A stretch of DNA of 64,000 nucleotides from Acanthosoma haemorrhoidale (Eukaryota; Arthropoda; Insecta; Hemiptera; Acanthosomatidae), in contig CAKNEZ010000003.1 in the NCBI GenBank assembly GCA_930367205.1, positions 62,001 to 126,000 on the forward strand, in the 5' to 3' direction. Shown in pieces: positions 21,936 through 34,117 of the stretch; positions within the stretch are counted from its first letter, which is position 1, and each line of letters opens with the position of its first letter. A model generated the notes under the pieces. It saw nothing but the letters and a program-made list of their open reading frames with translations, had not been told where the DNA came from and searched no databases. The position numbers and the translations under genes are program-made.

Positions 21936-24900
21936 AAACGAATATTAGAGTTATAATGTCAAAAACTGGCAATTCAAATTTAACTTTATGGCATCACCGA
22001 AGGATAAGAAGACAAATGTCCTTGCCATAACCTCAATTTAAACAGAGGAAAACAAAGGATATGTGTTGCCATAAGAGAAAAGGTTTATGAGTGAACATTA
22101 AGAAGTTACAAATAAAGTTATTTATATAAGATTGAGAAATAGTTTTACTGAGAGAGGTCAAAAAAAGAAAGTGTGGATTACAAGAAAGATAGAAAGAGTA
22201 AGAAAGAGACTGAACTAAATTTAAGACATAAAGCAGAGAAGTTCATGTTTGAGAAATTTACATGCAAACACTCAAATTCTAAACAGTGGCTATAGATGTT
22301 TGAGAAAGAATGTAGAACATCTGAAAGCAATGAAGACAGTACGATAAGATTGAGATATTACGGTCGTTTATGAAAAAATCATGTTTAGACTGGCTCTCGG
22401 CAACCCTAACAATATTAGCAAGGACTCCATATGGTCTGAATGGAAAGAGAAATTTCCGGAAACTTTTGCAGATCAAGGATGAAGTACAGAAATGCATGCT
22501 ATATTCTATAGGTATATACAAGATCTACTGATGAAATACGCCATGAAGAAAGAGAAATTATTGTTAGGAATGGATGAAAATATTAGTTCAAAAACTTTAA
22601 TGATGCTTATAGCTGCAGGTTTGCCTGAGTTGGTTAGAAATAAGATAAATTAAGACAAATGTGAGAATTCAAATAGATTATTTCATGAAATTAGAAAATG
22701 TTAGGGTCTAATAGAGAAAAATAATTTTATAAAAAAGAAAGAGAAAAGGCCATGCAATAACTGTGAAGAATTAAACAAAGGTATTAGGTATCATCCAGAA
22801 GCTTCATGCTGGTTTAAAAAGGAAACAAAAATGAAACTAGAATAATAGGAAGCAACTCGGTTGAATGAAGTAAAAATATTATTAGAAGAAAATGGAAGGT
22901 ACAGGTAAACAGAACATACGATCCAGGATCCAAAGTCTCTCTAATAAATTCAAAATTAATTAAGGTGAATATAAGACAGAAGACGTAAATAAGATTTTTA
23001 AAACAGTCAATGGTGTTACACAAACAAAAGGTTTAGTAACCATAGAAGTAAAAATGTTTGACATAGAAAAATATGTAGATGTGTTCATTGAAAAGAGGGA
23101 TGATTTTAAAGATTTTCATATAGAATTAGATATTAAAAGAAAATTTAGATTATTCCAAAATGAGAATCTACATATATTACAGACGAAAGAAGATGAAACA
23201 GGAAATACTGAGAAAAAATGAAGATGTTAAAGTGAATTTTAACGAATATATCGAAGAAGACGGGTTAAAAACAAAATTAGATCACTTAAATAATATGATA
23301 AAGATTAAGATAGAAAGACTGATTAAGAAGCTCAAATTGACTTACTGGTAGACAGAGTCTGCAGCAAGAGGCCGTATAGGTTCACAATGATGTGTGACAC
23401 TATTGTAAAAAAACACTATTGTGTGACAAGATTGTAAAAAAATAATTTAATTGAAGGGTCTTACAGCCTGTTGAAAGCCCCGATAACCCTAGCATTCAAA
23501 AGAGATGAGAACAAACGACAAAGATTATGCAGATTTTCGTGAACTTAACAAACTAGTTATACCACAAGCTCAACCATTCCCATTAATAGATGATTTAATA
23601 ATACAAACAAGAAACTGCTAATACTTCCCCACACCAGATAAAAATAACGCTTTTTTGTCAATTCCATTACGCATCGAAGATAGACAGAAAAAATGATTTG
23701 TCACACAAGAAGGGCACTTTCAATGGACACGCCTACCATACGGTTTAAAGACATCACCAGCTATTTTCCAAAGAATTTTATCCAGCATCTTAAGACATCA
23801 CAATTTAAAAGACTTTCCAGAATATTGCATAGATGACAACTTAATTTTTTTTTTAAATCATCTAAAGAACATATAGAACACATAAAAGAACTAATGAAAG
23901 TAATAGTAAATGAAGGTTTCAGATTAATATTTAAAAAATGAACATTCGCAGCAGAATCAGCAAAATACCTTGGACACATAATACCACACAATACAATATG
24001 ACCAATAAAGGTCAACTGAATTTTAATAAATAACTTTCCAGCTCCAAAAAACCCAAAGAACATCAGTCAATTTTTTGAAAAAATTAATTTTTATCACGAG
24101 TACATAGCAAAAAGCTCTCTCAAAGGTATTGGTGGTGTTTGAAACCATGTGCAAAACGATGGAAAAGAAAAACCAGTAGTGTATTTTTCAAAAAAATTAA
24201 GTCAACCACAAAAAATAAAAAAATAAAGTTATACAGAATGTCTGGAAATCAAAGAGGCGTAAAATATTGGCAACATTGGTTCATTGAAAGAAAATTCATT
24301 CTATTTTCAGAATACAAACCATTAGAAAATTTAAACATAAGAACATGGACGGATGAAGAACTTAAGGAGTTAACTTACTATTTGTCATAATACAATTTTA
24401 AAAATTAAATACATTCTAAGAAAGGATAACACCGAAGCAGATTATTTGAGCAGACTCCCGGTATTAGAACCAATTGAAAATAAAGAAGAAATTCTAAAAA
24501 TACAAGAAATTAAAACAGATCAAGAGGAAAATAGAATATTACAAAACACCAAAACAAAATTAATAAAAAAAGACGGAGTGTTCTATAAAAAAGTAACAAA
24601 TAATGAAAAGATAATTTTATCTGAAAACTTATGTTGAGAATTAATTAATGAAATACATTCTGAATGATGCCATATTGGAATTAAACAAATGATGAATAGG
24701 GTATGCCCTTATTATACAGCAAAAAATATAACTGCATATATAAAAAATACAGTATTAAAAAGAAATCCAGAGGGTAAGAAAAATATGGACTAATTTCACA
24801 ACTAGGGCCGCCAACAAAACCTTTCAAAATAATGTCAATTGACACTATTGGAGGTTTTGGATGTCAACGATCAACAAAAAGATATCCACCTGCTTATTGA

Positions 24901-25660
24901 CCACTTCACAAGATATACATTAATGTCAAAATCAAAAACTCAGAGTGCCACCGACTTCGTCAAGTGAGTAAATAATGTACTGAAAACAAACAAAATAGGA
25001 ATAATATTTACAGATCAATACCCAGGAATCAACTCAGGAGAATTCAAAGATTTCTTAAGGGAAAAAGAGGTTCGATTGATATTTACAGCAGTTAATGCAC
25101 CCTTTTCCAATAGTTTAAATGAGGGACTAAATCAAACCTTACTCAATAAAATCAGATGTAAATTGCACGAAAAAGAGAAGCAAATAACCTTTACAACTTA
25201 AATAAGAACTGTTGTTAAAGAATGTGTGGATAAATATAATGAAACATAACATACAGTGACTGGTTTTCAGCCCAAGTATTTATTAGATGGCACAGATACA
25301 AGCGTTATATCTGAAGAATTAAAAAAAGGAAACAAGATAAGAACTAGATGAATAACAATAAATTAGCCTTGGAAAGAACAAAAAAGTGTCATGAATATAA
25401 CAAGAAAATATTTGATAAAACCAGAAAATATTAGGAATTCAACACAAGAGGTACAGCATATATAGAAAATGGCAACAAATTAAACAGGATAAAATTAGAT
25501 GAATAAAAAATTGGTCCCTTTGAAATAACAGAGAAGATATCAAATTCGGAAAAAGGAAAGCAAGAAACCGGATTCATTCACATAAAAAAAGTACTTCCTA
25601 TATTACCAGACTGAAAATTTTCAATTTTTTGAGAATTTTCACCTTAGAGAGAGAGAGGGG
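21936..25660 (+). pseudogene. Gag-pol remnant with many stops
   Basis: Recognisable blocks: gag with a CNNCEEL knuckle (22750-22780); RT with GHFQWTRLPYGLKTSPAIFQ (23715-23775) and the following YCIDDN catalytic box (about 23825-23840); RNase H tail with EADYLSRLPVLEP (24436-24470); integrase zinc domain near 24655-24760; integrase core with MSIDTIGGF (24833-24860), TDQYPGINS (25012-25040) and NSLNEGLNQ (25110-25140), where Gly replaces Arg after the catalytic Glu. Frameshifts and stops are spread throughout, so no protein longer than about 80 residues could be made. Confidence 0.8.
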
Positions 25661-25663
25661 AGA

Positions 25664-25961
25664 TGTAAAAAAGTATACTTTTTTATTTTGAATTTGCCAC
25701 GCTGGTTCAACTGACCACCACTAGATGGAGCTATAAGCAATATTCTAAGAAGTGAGAAGATAGAAAGGTTATATTAAGTAACTAAAGTTGTAATTAGAGT
25801 GTGTACAGAGATGTGTGTAATTTTTGTTTCTTTGTTTGAAAGATTGTGTAAACAATATGAATAATTGTTGTCGTATAAAATACAGTGAGTAAAATTGCTT
25901 GGTTTGCTTACAGAGAAACTTATTTGAGTTTATTCACCCCACCTTCAATAATTGTCTTACG
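25664..25961 (+). repeat. 3' LTR of the decayed Gypsy element
   Basis: Contains the segment AGATTGTGTAAACAATATGA shared with the 5' LTR remnant (21810-21830 region), and CCTTCAATAATTGTCTTAC at its end, also shared. A diverged solo LTR of this family is at 28092-28328. Confidence 0.75.
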
Positions 25962-26534
25962 TATATATATATGGTATGTATATAAAGAACTTGTCTGAAA
26001 TCATCATCATTGTTCTTAATTTTTAAATTCACAGTGCACAAATAACATGTCCGACGGCAGCAGAGAACAGGAGATAACTGAATTAACGTGACTAGGAGTT
26101 TCAAAGAGAGAGGTGGTGTAGAGGAATAAGTGTGATTTTGAGTTAAGCAAAGTTAAAGTCAGGAATTATAAATTTATGTGGAGAAATAACACCCATAAGA
26201 AATAACCCGAAAGGTAGCAATTGTGTGATGTGCAAGGACGTTCCTAGCATGAATTATTCTATCTCTAAGCTTTGTGTGTTCTTTGATTGTATTTTGTATT
26301 TGTTTTTTGTTAGTTCCCCTTTTCTTCTAATAATGTCTAAAGTCTGTTTGTGCGATTGATCGGTGTCAATTTCATTCCCTTCCTACTAATAATTAATCTA
26401 TCCACGATTGAAAAGTACTTTTTGGTTTTATACGAATTGAACCTCGACTAGACATGCTCCAATGCCTTCATAGTAATAAGTAAGTACTCAGAAGCTCAAA
26501 CCTGGGAATGTATTTTACCCACAGACAGAGCCTA
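25962..26534. other. No gene seen
   Basis: A short plus frame near 26050 (MSDGSREQEITEL) looks like the start of some protein but is soon stopped. I could not assign it. Confidence 0.3.
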
Positions 26535-26900
26535 CTACGTCCGTAGAACGTCACCGACATCTCGATTCAATCTTTTAGTCATAATAGATTGTGGGTGACG
26601 AATAATTTGGGTTCCGTGGTCCGTAACGATTCTTACAGGTTTTCTTACTTCGGAGCTAAATTTCTTCACGCTGCCCAATGCTGAGTCTACAGTTCTTTTG
26701 TTACTGGATATAATTTTGAATATTTCGAAACATTGTGACCAAGAGATATCTTTTCTTAACCATTGCAGTAGGTAAGGGTTCCAAAACATCCGTTGAGACT
26801 GTCATGAATTTGTCAGGATGTTCCAAATACATGTGATTTGCATAAAGTTTGTTGTTGGTAATTTTACAAACTTGACGAAGTTGCCTCATTTGTCAATTAC
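26535..26900 (-). pseudogene. Remnant of a Gypsy integrase core
   Basis: On the minus strand, two overlapping frames show VSTDVLEPLPTA followed by KKRYLLVTMF (the first catalytic Asp strand and its partner in Gypsy integrases), then VRKPVRIVTDHGTQ (the second Asp). The third catalytic residue and flanking domains are not found. This is a short relic of another Gypsy lineage. Confidence 0.6.
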
Positions 26901-27423
26901 ATTAATCTACATTCTTCCAAGTATAGGCGTGATTTATCTATATGCATGGTTTACTTATTACTAGCATAAATAAAATAATAGCAAACATATGACGATTTAC
27001 AATAAATTAGCTTACCCACACAAATTCTTCGTAAAAATAAATATTGAGTAGTGGAGGTAAAGTCTAAGAATGCCTTATGATTTACAATCAGCTGGACAGC
27101 AAAACAACTTGCAAAATATCTTCAAACAATAAATAAACATGACTGGATGATTTAACAAAACGGTTACAATACTACCATTAATTTTTCAAAGTTTCATTAA
27201 ATATGAAACAAATCCTTTTCTAAAATTTTATTTAATTTTTCTCGTACGCATCAGTACTTCTAAAATTTATTTTTCTTTTATACTTTTTCTTTTTATACCG
27301 TAAATATGATAAACATTTTACAAATTTTCTCGCTTACCAATTGCCTATTGCCATTGAACAATCAGTCAAATTTAAATTATAATTTTTTTTTCATTATGTT
27401 CATAATGTATTTATATTTTGCAG
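26901..27423. other. AT-rich, no gene seen
   Basis: Ends with a long T-rich tract and TATATTTTGCAG, a very good splice acceptor. Probably intron. Confidence 0.4.
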
Positions 27424-27583
27424 CCTACCATTAAACGTCTTATAGACGAAGTTGGGGTGATTAATAAAATGCCATTTATTTCATGGGAGGTCTTTAATGA
27501 AATGATTTTTCCATGCTCAATCATAATTTATAACATTTCGGATAGTGAGTGTGAAAGAATTGAAGCCCGATATGTAGTAAACA
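27424..27583 (+). CDS. Candidate host exon (unrecognised)
   Basis: A strong acceptor (long pyrimidine-rich stretch, TTTTGCAG) is followed by 53 open codons (PTIKRLIDEVGVINKMPF onward) and a possible donor (GTAAAT from 27584). The peptide does not resemble any transposon protein. It may belong to the same plus-strand gene as 2731-2962 and 10920-11027, but phases between them cannot be checked because exons could be missing. Confidence 0.28.
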
Positions 27584-28059
27584 GTAAATATATTATTTGT
27601 ATATGTAAACTGTATTACCTTACCATCAAATAAAAAAATTTAGTTTCTAACTAAAACATATATTGTGCTATCTTTCATCTTTATTTGTACTTAATATAAT
27701 GTAATATCATCTATATCAGTATTTTTTCCGTACATACATTGTCCAGAATTTACCAAATTATATTACTAATGTATATCTACTAAAAACATCAGGTAAATCA
27801 TATAATACAACAATCCCTTAAATGATGAAAATATTACAATAGTACAATTTCAATTTGTCATCAGCTAACAGATTACTTCAAAGCGTGGTTAAACCAAAAA
27901 AAAATAATATCAATAACTTCAAAAAATATTTAAAATAAGAAATGCAAAAAATCAAAACCTAAATTACCACAAATGATTTCATATATACATATAGTTACGC
28001 TATATATATTTATACATATAATAAAATTATATACATTATATATATAAATAAAACACATA

Positions 28060-28061
<2 letters not shown>
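27584..28061. other. AT-rich, no gene seen
   Basis: No coding or repeat structure recognised other than scattered TA runs. Confidence 0.4.

Positions 28062-28091
<30 letters not shown>
28062..28091. repeat. (TA)n microsatellite
   Basis: Uninterrupted TA dinucleotides, a frequent insertion site: LTR sequences start directly after it. Confidence 0.9.
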
Positions 28092-28093
<2 letters not shown>

Positions 28094-28328
28094 ATTGGTT
28101 AGGTCTTCTTCTTATAACAATAAGTAATCTGTTTCTCTGTTAAACAAAAGAAACAACAATTACAGTTTATTGCTATCACTGTTTGCACTTTACTTGTTTC
28201 ACACTCAAAACCTTTTGAAAACCTTCTGGTCATATGTCTCTAGCTCCACCTAGTGGTAGCCAACTGAAGCACGCGCCTGATATACAAAGCGCTGCTAATT
28301 TAATTGAAGAAAGCTTACTTTCTTTACA
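28092..28328 (-). repeat. Solo LTR related to the 21779-25961 Gypsy family
   Basis: Read on the minus strand it starts TGTAAAGAAAGTAAGC, like TGTAAAAAAGTATACT of the LTR at 25664. It shares the block AGCTCCACCTAGTGGTAG (here plus strand) with the opposite strand of the 25720-25740 region (ACCACTAGATGGAGCT). No internal region follows. It is diverged and its left edge is approximate. Confidence 0.55.
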
Positions 28329-28342
28329 TATATATATTATAT

Positions 28343-28627
28343 TGTTCTGAAATAGAACAAACGGTTGTTGTACAGTAGTTAGGAAATAATTGTATTAACG
28401 TGTATTATTTGAGGTTTCCATTAATGTTTTAGAATTTTGCGACCTGCTGTTAATTCTAGATTGAAGTATCGATTTACATGTGATATTTTTTTCAATAAAA
28501 AACTATTTTAGAGGTGTTCTTCATATTCCCTGTTATTATTTTCCTAAATCCGTGTGAAGTTCCTTGAGCTTGCCAACCATTCTTTTCAGCGTTCCTCGAC
28601 AAGTCTAGAAAGGAGCCAGGGGTTACA
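28343..28627 (+). repeat. 5' LTR of the Gypsy element 28343-36658
   Basis: Ends GGGGTTACA at 28627. The start lacks a few bases present in the 3' LTR (TGTAACCGTTCTG against TGTTCTG). Confidence 0.8.
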
Positions 28628-28698
28628 AATTGGTGTCAGGTGTGGGGTAGGGTTGCAAGAATATTCCTATTGCACAGAAGTCGTGACCACGCTCGAAA

Positions 28699-29774
28699 AT
28701 GGCGGAAGCAAAGCAAGCGGAACTGGAGAAGTTGGTAAAACAGCTACGAGCGGCAAACCAGCAGTTTGCTGAGGAAAATGAGCCGAGGTACGAGAAAGAG
28801 TCCTTAGCCCAACGGATCAGTGCGATGACGGCTCAACTGGATAAAGGAGAATCGAGGAGCCGGGGAAAACGGGCCTAGGGTTGCAGAACCTGGTCAAGCC
28901 TTGGACAGGGACCCCGGGAAGTAGATCGGTCACTCAGTTTTTCAAGAAGTTAGAGAAGATAAGTGCAGTAGGGAATTGGACGGAGCAGGACAAAATAATA
29001 ATTGCAGAACAGAAACTGGGTGGAGTGGCTGAGAAGTTCCTCGAGTCTAAGCCAGAGCTAGTAGGAGAGGGAGCGTCTTACGATATCCTGAAGAAAGAAG
29101 TGGCGAAGAGATTGGATGATCCCCGAGAGAGAAAAACTAGACGGAGAGCTGAGTGAAGCGAGACAAGGAACAATCGAGCCAGCCAGGGTTTTCGCCGTCA
29201 GAGTCAGAGCAATTGGAGCCCGGCTGATTGCAGATATAGACGGGGTAGAAGAGCGAGACATACTCTCAAAGCACATTGAAAGCAGAGTGCTACCGGCTTT
29301 CCGGAGAGTACTCTTGCCCAAAACGGTGAGGCTAATGTAAGCTTGGCTCCAACCACGCTTGAGGAGGCCATCATGAAGGCGGAACCGTTTGACGGAAATG
29401 AGGGTAGCAATAAAGGAAGTAGGAGCCACAGAGACGTATTTGGAGTAGGGGCCGATGCTATGATTACAGGAGAGAACGGAAATAGCTCGCACGACGCGGT
29501 ACAAAGAGAAGTATACTTGGTAAGGCCAACAGGAAGAACCCAGTTGAGATGTTACCGCTGTGGGAAGGAAGGACACTTAGCGAGAGGATGCCTCCAGGGC
29601 CCCGCACCGACGCCTAGGGGGGCAGGTGACCGGCAGAATCGTCAATGCTTTGCATGCGGAAAGGAGTGGCATTTTGCACGAGACTGTAGGAGTCGACCGA
29701 CCCCAAGAGGGGAGCAACCAAGAAACGTCAACTCTCCTGCCGGCCCCGTAGACCCAAAAGCCCAAGACCGGTAG
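28699..29774 (+). pseudogene. Gag with two zinc knuckles, broken
   Basis: ATG at 28699 starts a Lys/Glu/Gln-rich coiled-coil-like N-terminus that meets a TAG at 28876. Gag continues in other frames: 28881-29156 (TQFFKKLEKISAVGNWTEQD), 29116-29340, and 29343-29774, which has two CCHC knuckles (CYRCGKEGHLARGC and CFACGKEWHFARDC). Frameshifts near 29120-29340 break it. This is the coat and RNA-binding protein of the retrotransposon. Confidence 0.8.
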
Positions 29775-30196
29775 GACACCCTGCCCACAGGTTCGATAGA
29801 CAAAGGGGATACATTTGCCTAGTGTCAGGGATAAGAAGAAGAGGGGGTGGGACAATCTCAGTGGCGATGGAAATAGAAGGCGTGGCACATGACATGATGG
29901 TGGATACGGGAGCAGAGGTCACGTTGATCAGGGCAGCTGTCCCCGGAATATACCTAGGGCCGGCTAGTCTACGGGCTGAGGGAGTGACGGACCAACCACT
30001 GCAGATAGACGGGATTCAGCTGCTGCGATGTAAGCTACAAGGAAAGGAGTTTACACACCCCATCGTGATATCCCCACTGGATCTGCCCGGAGACGGAATC
30101 ATCGGCATGGATGTGCTCACTAGGATGGGAGCGAATGTGTTGGTCAGGGAACGAAAGCTAGAGATCATCGAGGGAAGCACCGTCCCAGTTGTCTGA
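29775..30196 (+). pseudogene. Retropepsin-like protease
   Basis: The frame from 29822 contains MMVDTGAEVTLI, the catalytic Asp-Thr-Gly-Ala loop, and later GDGIIGMDVLTRMGA, the second conserved strand pair of retropepsins. The domain itself looks intact although the polyprotein around it is broken. Confidence 0.8.
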
Positions 30197-31452
30197 AGAA
30201 TAGTCGGAGGTAGCGAAGAGATAGAGAGGCTGAGTCAAGCTGTCGAGAACCTGAACAAGAAGTGGAACTCGGTGGTAGAGCCATTGAAAGCTAGGGACGA
30301 AACGGACCCACGGAAGGAGAAGCTGAGAGAAAGAAACATCAGAAAGAGAAAGACAAGAAGGGCAGAAGCCCGCGCGGAACGGAGAAGAGACTACTAGACA
30401 AGGGATACGGCCGACCAGGGGGCCCCACGAGAGGGAGAAGGAAGGGAGTTTGTAAGAAGCGTTCCGCAGGTGAAGATACCACCCTACTGCGAAATCTTAA
30501 CAAGAGGTCTTGTATCCGGAGAGGAACTATCAGACATAGTAATAGAGCCCACAACGCTGAGGCAAAACGGTGCCCGAGCAGCTCGCTGCTTATCTAGGAT
30601 TAAAGATGGCAGCGTGTGGGTACAGGTGATCAATATGGGCCCCCAGGAAGTTTGTTTGGACCGAAATCAAACTCTAGGGGTAGCACCGAAATGGAACCAG
30701 GGAAGCAACATTCTAACAAATGCCCAAAGGGAAGGGAAGGAATTCGAAGGGGACCGAAGGACATCTGGATTCAGATCAATAAAAATGAAGGGCCCTGACT
30801 GGGGCTTAAGCCATCTTCCGAGGATTGAATGCACTGACCCAAGTCGACGCGTACCCGCTGGCTCTAATACAAGAGACGCTAGAGATGCTAGGAAAGAGTC
30901 AAATTTTCTCCACCTTAGATCTAAGCAGCGGATACCACCAAATACCAGTAGCCAAAAAGGATAAGCCAAATACGGCCTTTACCACTTTCGACGGCCATTA
31001 CGAGTATAACAAGATGCCGTTTGGGCTGGCGGGAGCACCAGCGACCTTCCAAACGACCATGGATCAGATCCTTTCAGGTATCAAGGGTCTAGAATGTTAC
31101 GTATATTTAGATGATATCGTCTTCAGTGAAGACTTGGAATAACATAGAGACCGATTAGAACACGTGTTTGGCCGATTGAAGGAAGCAAACCTTAAACTGG
31201 ACGGGGGAAAGTGTAAGTTCGCTGTTAGGCAAGTACAATACCTCGGCCATTTAGTGACCGAAGAGGGAGTCAAACCAGACGAGGCTTCCTGGGGTTAGCG
31301 GACTATTACCGGAGGTTTATTCCCCGCTTCGCCGAGATAGCCAAGCCGTTAACACTCCTTACCGGGAAAGATAAACGCTTCCAGTGGAAGAAAGACCAGG
31401 AAGTGGCTTTTCAAGAGCTGAAAGAGGCGTTGTGTACCGACTCGGTGTGCTT
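30197..31452 (+). pseudogene. Reverse transcriptase, partial
   Basis: From 30825: VDAYPLALIQETLEMLGKSQ, STLDLSSGYHQIPV (motif A), YEYNKMPFGLAGAPATFQ (motif B) and YVYLDDIVF (the catalytic YLDD box). A TAA at 31141-31143 and a deletion near 31290 (joining thumb sequence to WGLADYYRRF) break it. The expected segment before motif A is lost or out of frame near 30780-30825. The LINE interrupts RNase H at 31453. Confidence 0.8.
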
Positions 31453-31458
31453 TTTTGA

Positions 31459-31979
31459 GTGAGAACTTTTCACGAAAAAAGAGGGATCCCAATGTGCCTG
31501 AACTGCCAGGAATACGGCCATACCAGACGGTACTGTTTCAAGCAGGCCAAGTGCGTGAGGTGCAGCGAGCCTCACGACATAAAAGACTGCCCAAGAGACG
31601 CTTCAATTCCCCTCAAATGTGCCAATTTTGGGGGAAATCATGTCGCGTCGTACCGACGGTGCCCGTACAGGGTAAAACTTCTACAGTCTGCAGAGATAAA
31701 AAGGCTGACACAGAATATTACAGCCGGGCCCCGCATATATGCCTGCCCCCCCCTACACCACGACAGACTGCCACCTATGCTCAGATGGCATCCGGAAACA
31801 CCAGGGCTCTGGAAGTTCTCCCAGAGCCCCTAACTCAACCTACTAACAGTAATATTGAAGCCTTGATGAGTATCTTGGGCAGTATGATGAACATGTTGAG
31901 CAGCATGACCGCTGCCATGAGTAAACTCACCGAGGCGGTAACGCAGATGATGTCAGAATTCAAAAAATCAAACATCTAA
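31459..31979 (+). pseudogene. LINE ORF1 C-terminal part with three zinc knuckles
   Basis: The frame from 31459 encodes CLNCQEYGHTRRYC, CVRCSEPHDIKDC and a third degenerate knuckle, the Jockey-type gag pattern. A frame change near 31700-31740 moves the reading into the overlapping frame, which ends at 31979 with a Met/Ser-rich tail, just before the ORF2 start at 31983. The N-terminal half is missing because the copy is 5'-truncated. Confidence 0.75.
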
Positions 31980-31982
31980 ATC

Positions 31983-33807
31983 ATGGGGCACGTAATTTTA
32001 AATTACAACATCTGCGGCCTTCGGCCCAAACAAGCCGACGTAGAAGTAATTCTATGGTGCCATTCACCAGACGTTGTCGTTCTCACCGATACCCGGTTGA
32101 AGAAAATACAATTATACTGCTTACCGCCAAGACACCGAAACTATCTCTGGAGGAGTAGCGGTGTTAGTTAAAAACGGAATACCCTGTAGGAGACTGCACC
32201 CACCCGTCAGCCTAGGCCCTGAAAAATACATAGTCACGCTCTAGCTACGGCTCACGAACAACATCATCGTGTCAGGAGTCTACAGAAGACCGGAAGCCGT
32301 CTGTGACCCGTATAAGCTCCTGATCACTTCGATATCTCATGACCGAAGGCACGTCATCGTGGGTGACCTAACTGTGAACCACAGCTGGTGGAGCAGTACT
32401 ACGGCAAACGCCCTAGGCCGTTACATCACTAAAACTCCATTTACGGTCATCCACCCAGGATTGCCGACCTTCTGTCATTTCGCTAACCCAGATAGAACCT
32501 CCACGCCTGACCTGCTCCTGACACAATAGCCACACCGGGTCACCGGATGCTCCACCTTAGATTTCACCACCTCCGACCATCGGCCTGTTCTCTATGAACT
32601 AGAAGGCGACATGCCAGAGCCACCGGCTTCTAGGTACAGGTACGATGAGGCCAAATGGGACCTCTACAAGCATCTCATCAAGACCGAGTTGCCCACAATC
32701 ACGCCCCCGAGATATTTTTGTGACATAGATTACGCTATCTATCAGCTACAGGACGTCATTGATCGAGCTGCCGATGCATCGATCCCACAATTTTCTCCGA
32801 AGCCCCCTTCTTTGAGAAAACCTCCGGATCACATCCTACAACTGATAAGACAGCGTAACAACATTAAGAACAGGTGGTTTAGGACCAGAAACAGAGACTC
32901 CATCCCCACGACTACCGATATCTGGCCCTCTCACAGGCAAGTCGGAGCTATCATTCGAAGAACGACCGGCAAGAAGTCACCAGGGCAGGACTCGATCCAG
33001 AACATCCTACTTAAGCAGCTGCCGAGGAAAGGAATCTCCTTCATAACCAACGTTTTGAACTCCTGCTTCAGGCTTCATTATTTCCCCCAGAACTGGAAAC
33101 ATGCAGTAGTGATTCCCCTTCTGAAACCAGCAAAGAGTGGTTATGAGCCATCTCATTACCACCCCATCAGTCTACTGACTCAACTCTCGAAGCTGTTCGA
33201 GAGAATCATCCAGATACATCTCTCCGGGCACTGCGAGTCACAAGAAATCATCCCACCAGAGCAGACTGGTTTCAGCACAGGCTTAAGCGCGAATAGCAAC
33301 CTGGTGAGGTTGCAACACCACGTAACATCGAACGTCCGGAGCAACAGAGCTACCGCTAGGATTTCTCTGCACCTCGGCAAGAAATTAAAGAGTGTTAGGA
33401 AGAAATTCTTCAGCCTCGGACACCTACTTCACAGCCCGGCTTTATTGGTTCGCCTCAAGCTGCTGATATACCAGAGCGTCTTAAGACCTGCTTTGATGTA
33501 TGGGACCCTTCTCTACAAGTATCTGACCCTTAACACTCTCCAAACGCTCTAGCAATTTCAGAACAGAGTTCTCCGCACCTCCCTGAAACATACCCCGTTC
33601 GACGGAATGAAGGCAGACGAAATGCATAAAAAATTTGAAGTGCTCACTATTCAAGATTTTAACAACAGAAGGCACATCAAATTTTTTGACTCACTTAGAC
33701 ATAGCCACAACCCACTATTCTCGGACCTTCAGCCACCACCAATGCCCGTCAGATGGAAGCACTGTTGGACCGCCGAAGCCTGGAGGATGATCGACGTCAT
33801 CGACTGA
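31983..33807 (+). pseudogene. LINE ORF2 with endonuclease, RT palm deleted
   Basis: ATG at 31983 (MGHVILNYNICG) starts the endonuclease, broken near 32160-32270. A 313-codon frame (32611-33552) then joins the linker, PLLKPAKSGYEPSHYHPISL, EQTGF and, across a deletion near 33368, the thumb LGKKLKSVRKKFFSLGHLL. The deletion removes motif A and the YADD box, so this long open frame cannot be a working reverse transcriptase. A second deletion lies near 32910. The C-terminal region follows at 33607-33807. Confidence 0.8.
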
Positions 33808-34117
33808 ACGACCTACACCCAGCCGAGGGATCGAGGCCGATCTCCGGGCCGACTCAACCGACGCCACATTACCCCATCTACCTGTGTAAGCAGGGTCAAC
33901 TTTCCGGCTGAGTGGCTGACTCATTTCAGGCCCCGGGGTGGGCGCCAGGCTTCGCCTGGCCGACTACACACCACAGCCTAGGTGCCCCTAGGCTCAATCC
34001 TTGGTAGACTCTCACTACCTTCCTTATTCCATCCACCTTTTTAAGCATTCCACACCCTATATCCTTCTCATACATCCTTCAAATGGGGGTCTCCCCTATA
34101 AAAAAAAAAAAAAAAAT

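Larger units (their letters stand above)
21779..25961 (+). mobile_element. Decayed Ty3/Gypsy element related to the complete copy
   Basis: The 3' LTR spans 25664-25961, after a purine tract (GAGAGAGAGGGGAGA) and starting TGTAAAAAAG. The matching part of the 5' LTR survives at about 21779-21935, truncated on its left by the LINE. The interior keeps gag and pol order on the plus strand with dozens of stops. The protein family is close to the 12909-17593 element (same YPGINS and FTAV...FSN integrase signatures), but the LTRs are unrelated at the base level, so it is a sister family. Confidence 0.8.
31453..34117 (+). mobile_element. Jockey-type LINE with internal deletions, nested in the Gypsy element
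   Basis: It begins inside ORF1 (zinc-knuckle region) and ends with an A-tail (about 15 A) at 34102-34117, after which the Gypsy RNase H resumes. It is homologous to 18691-21778 on the other strand, with the same 3' end (AAATGGGGGTCTCCCCT here, AGGGGAGACCCCTATTT there). Two in-frame internal deletions shorten ORF2. Confidence 0.88.

Noticed and set aside
28000..28091. CRISPR-like or tandem array
   Set aside because: Only TA-rich simple sequence; no spaced direct repeats and the DNA is from an animal.
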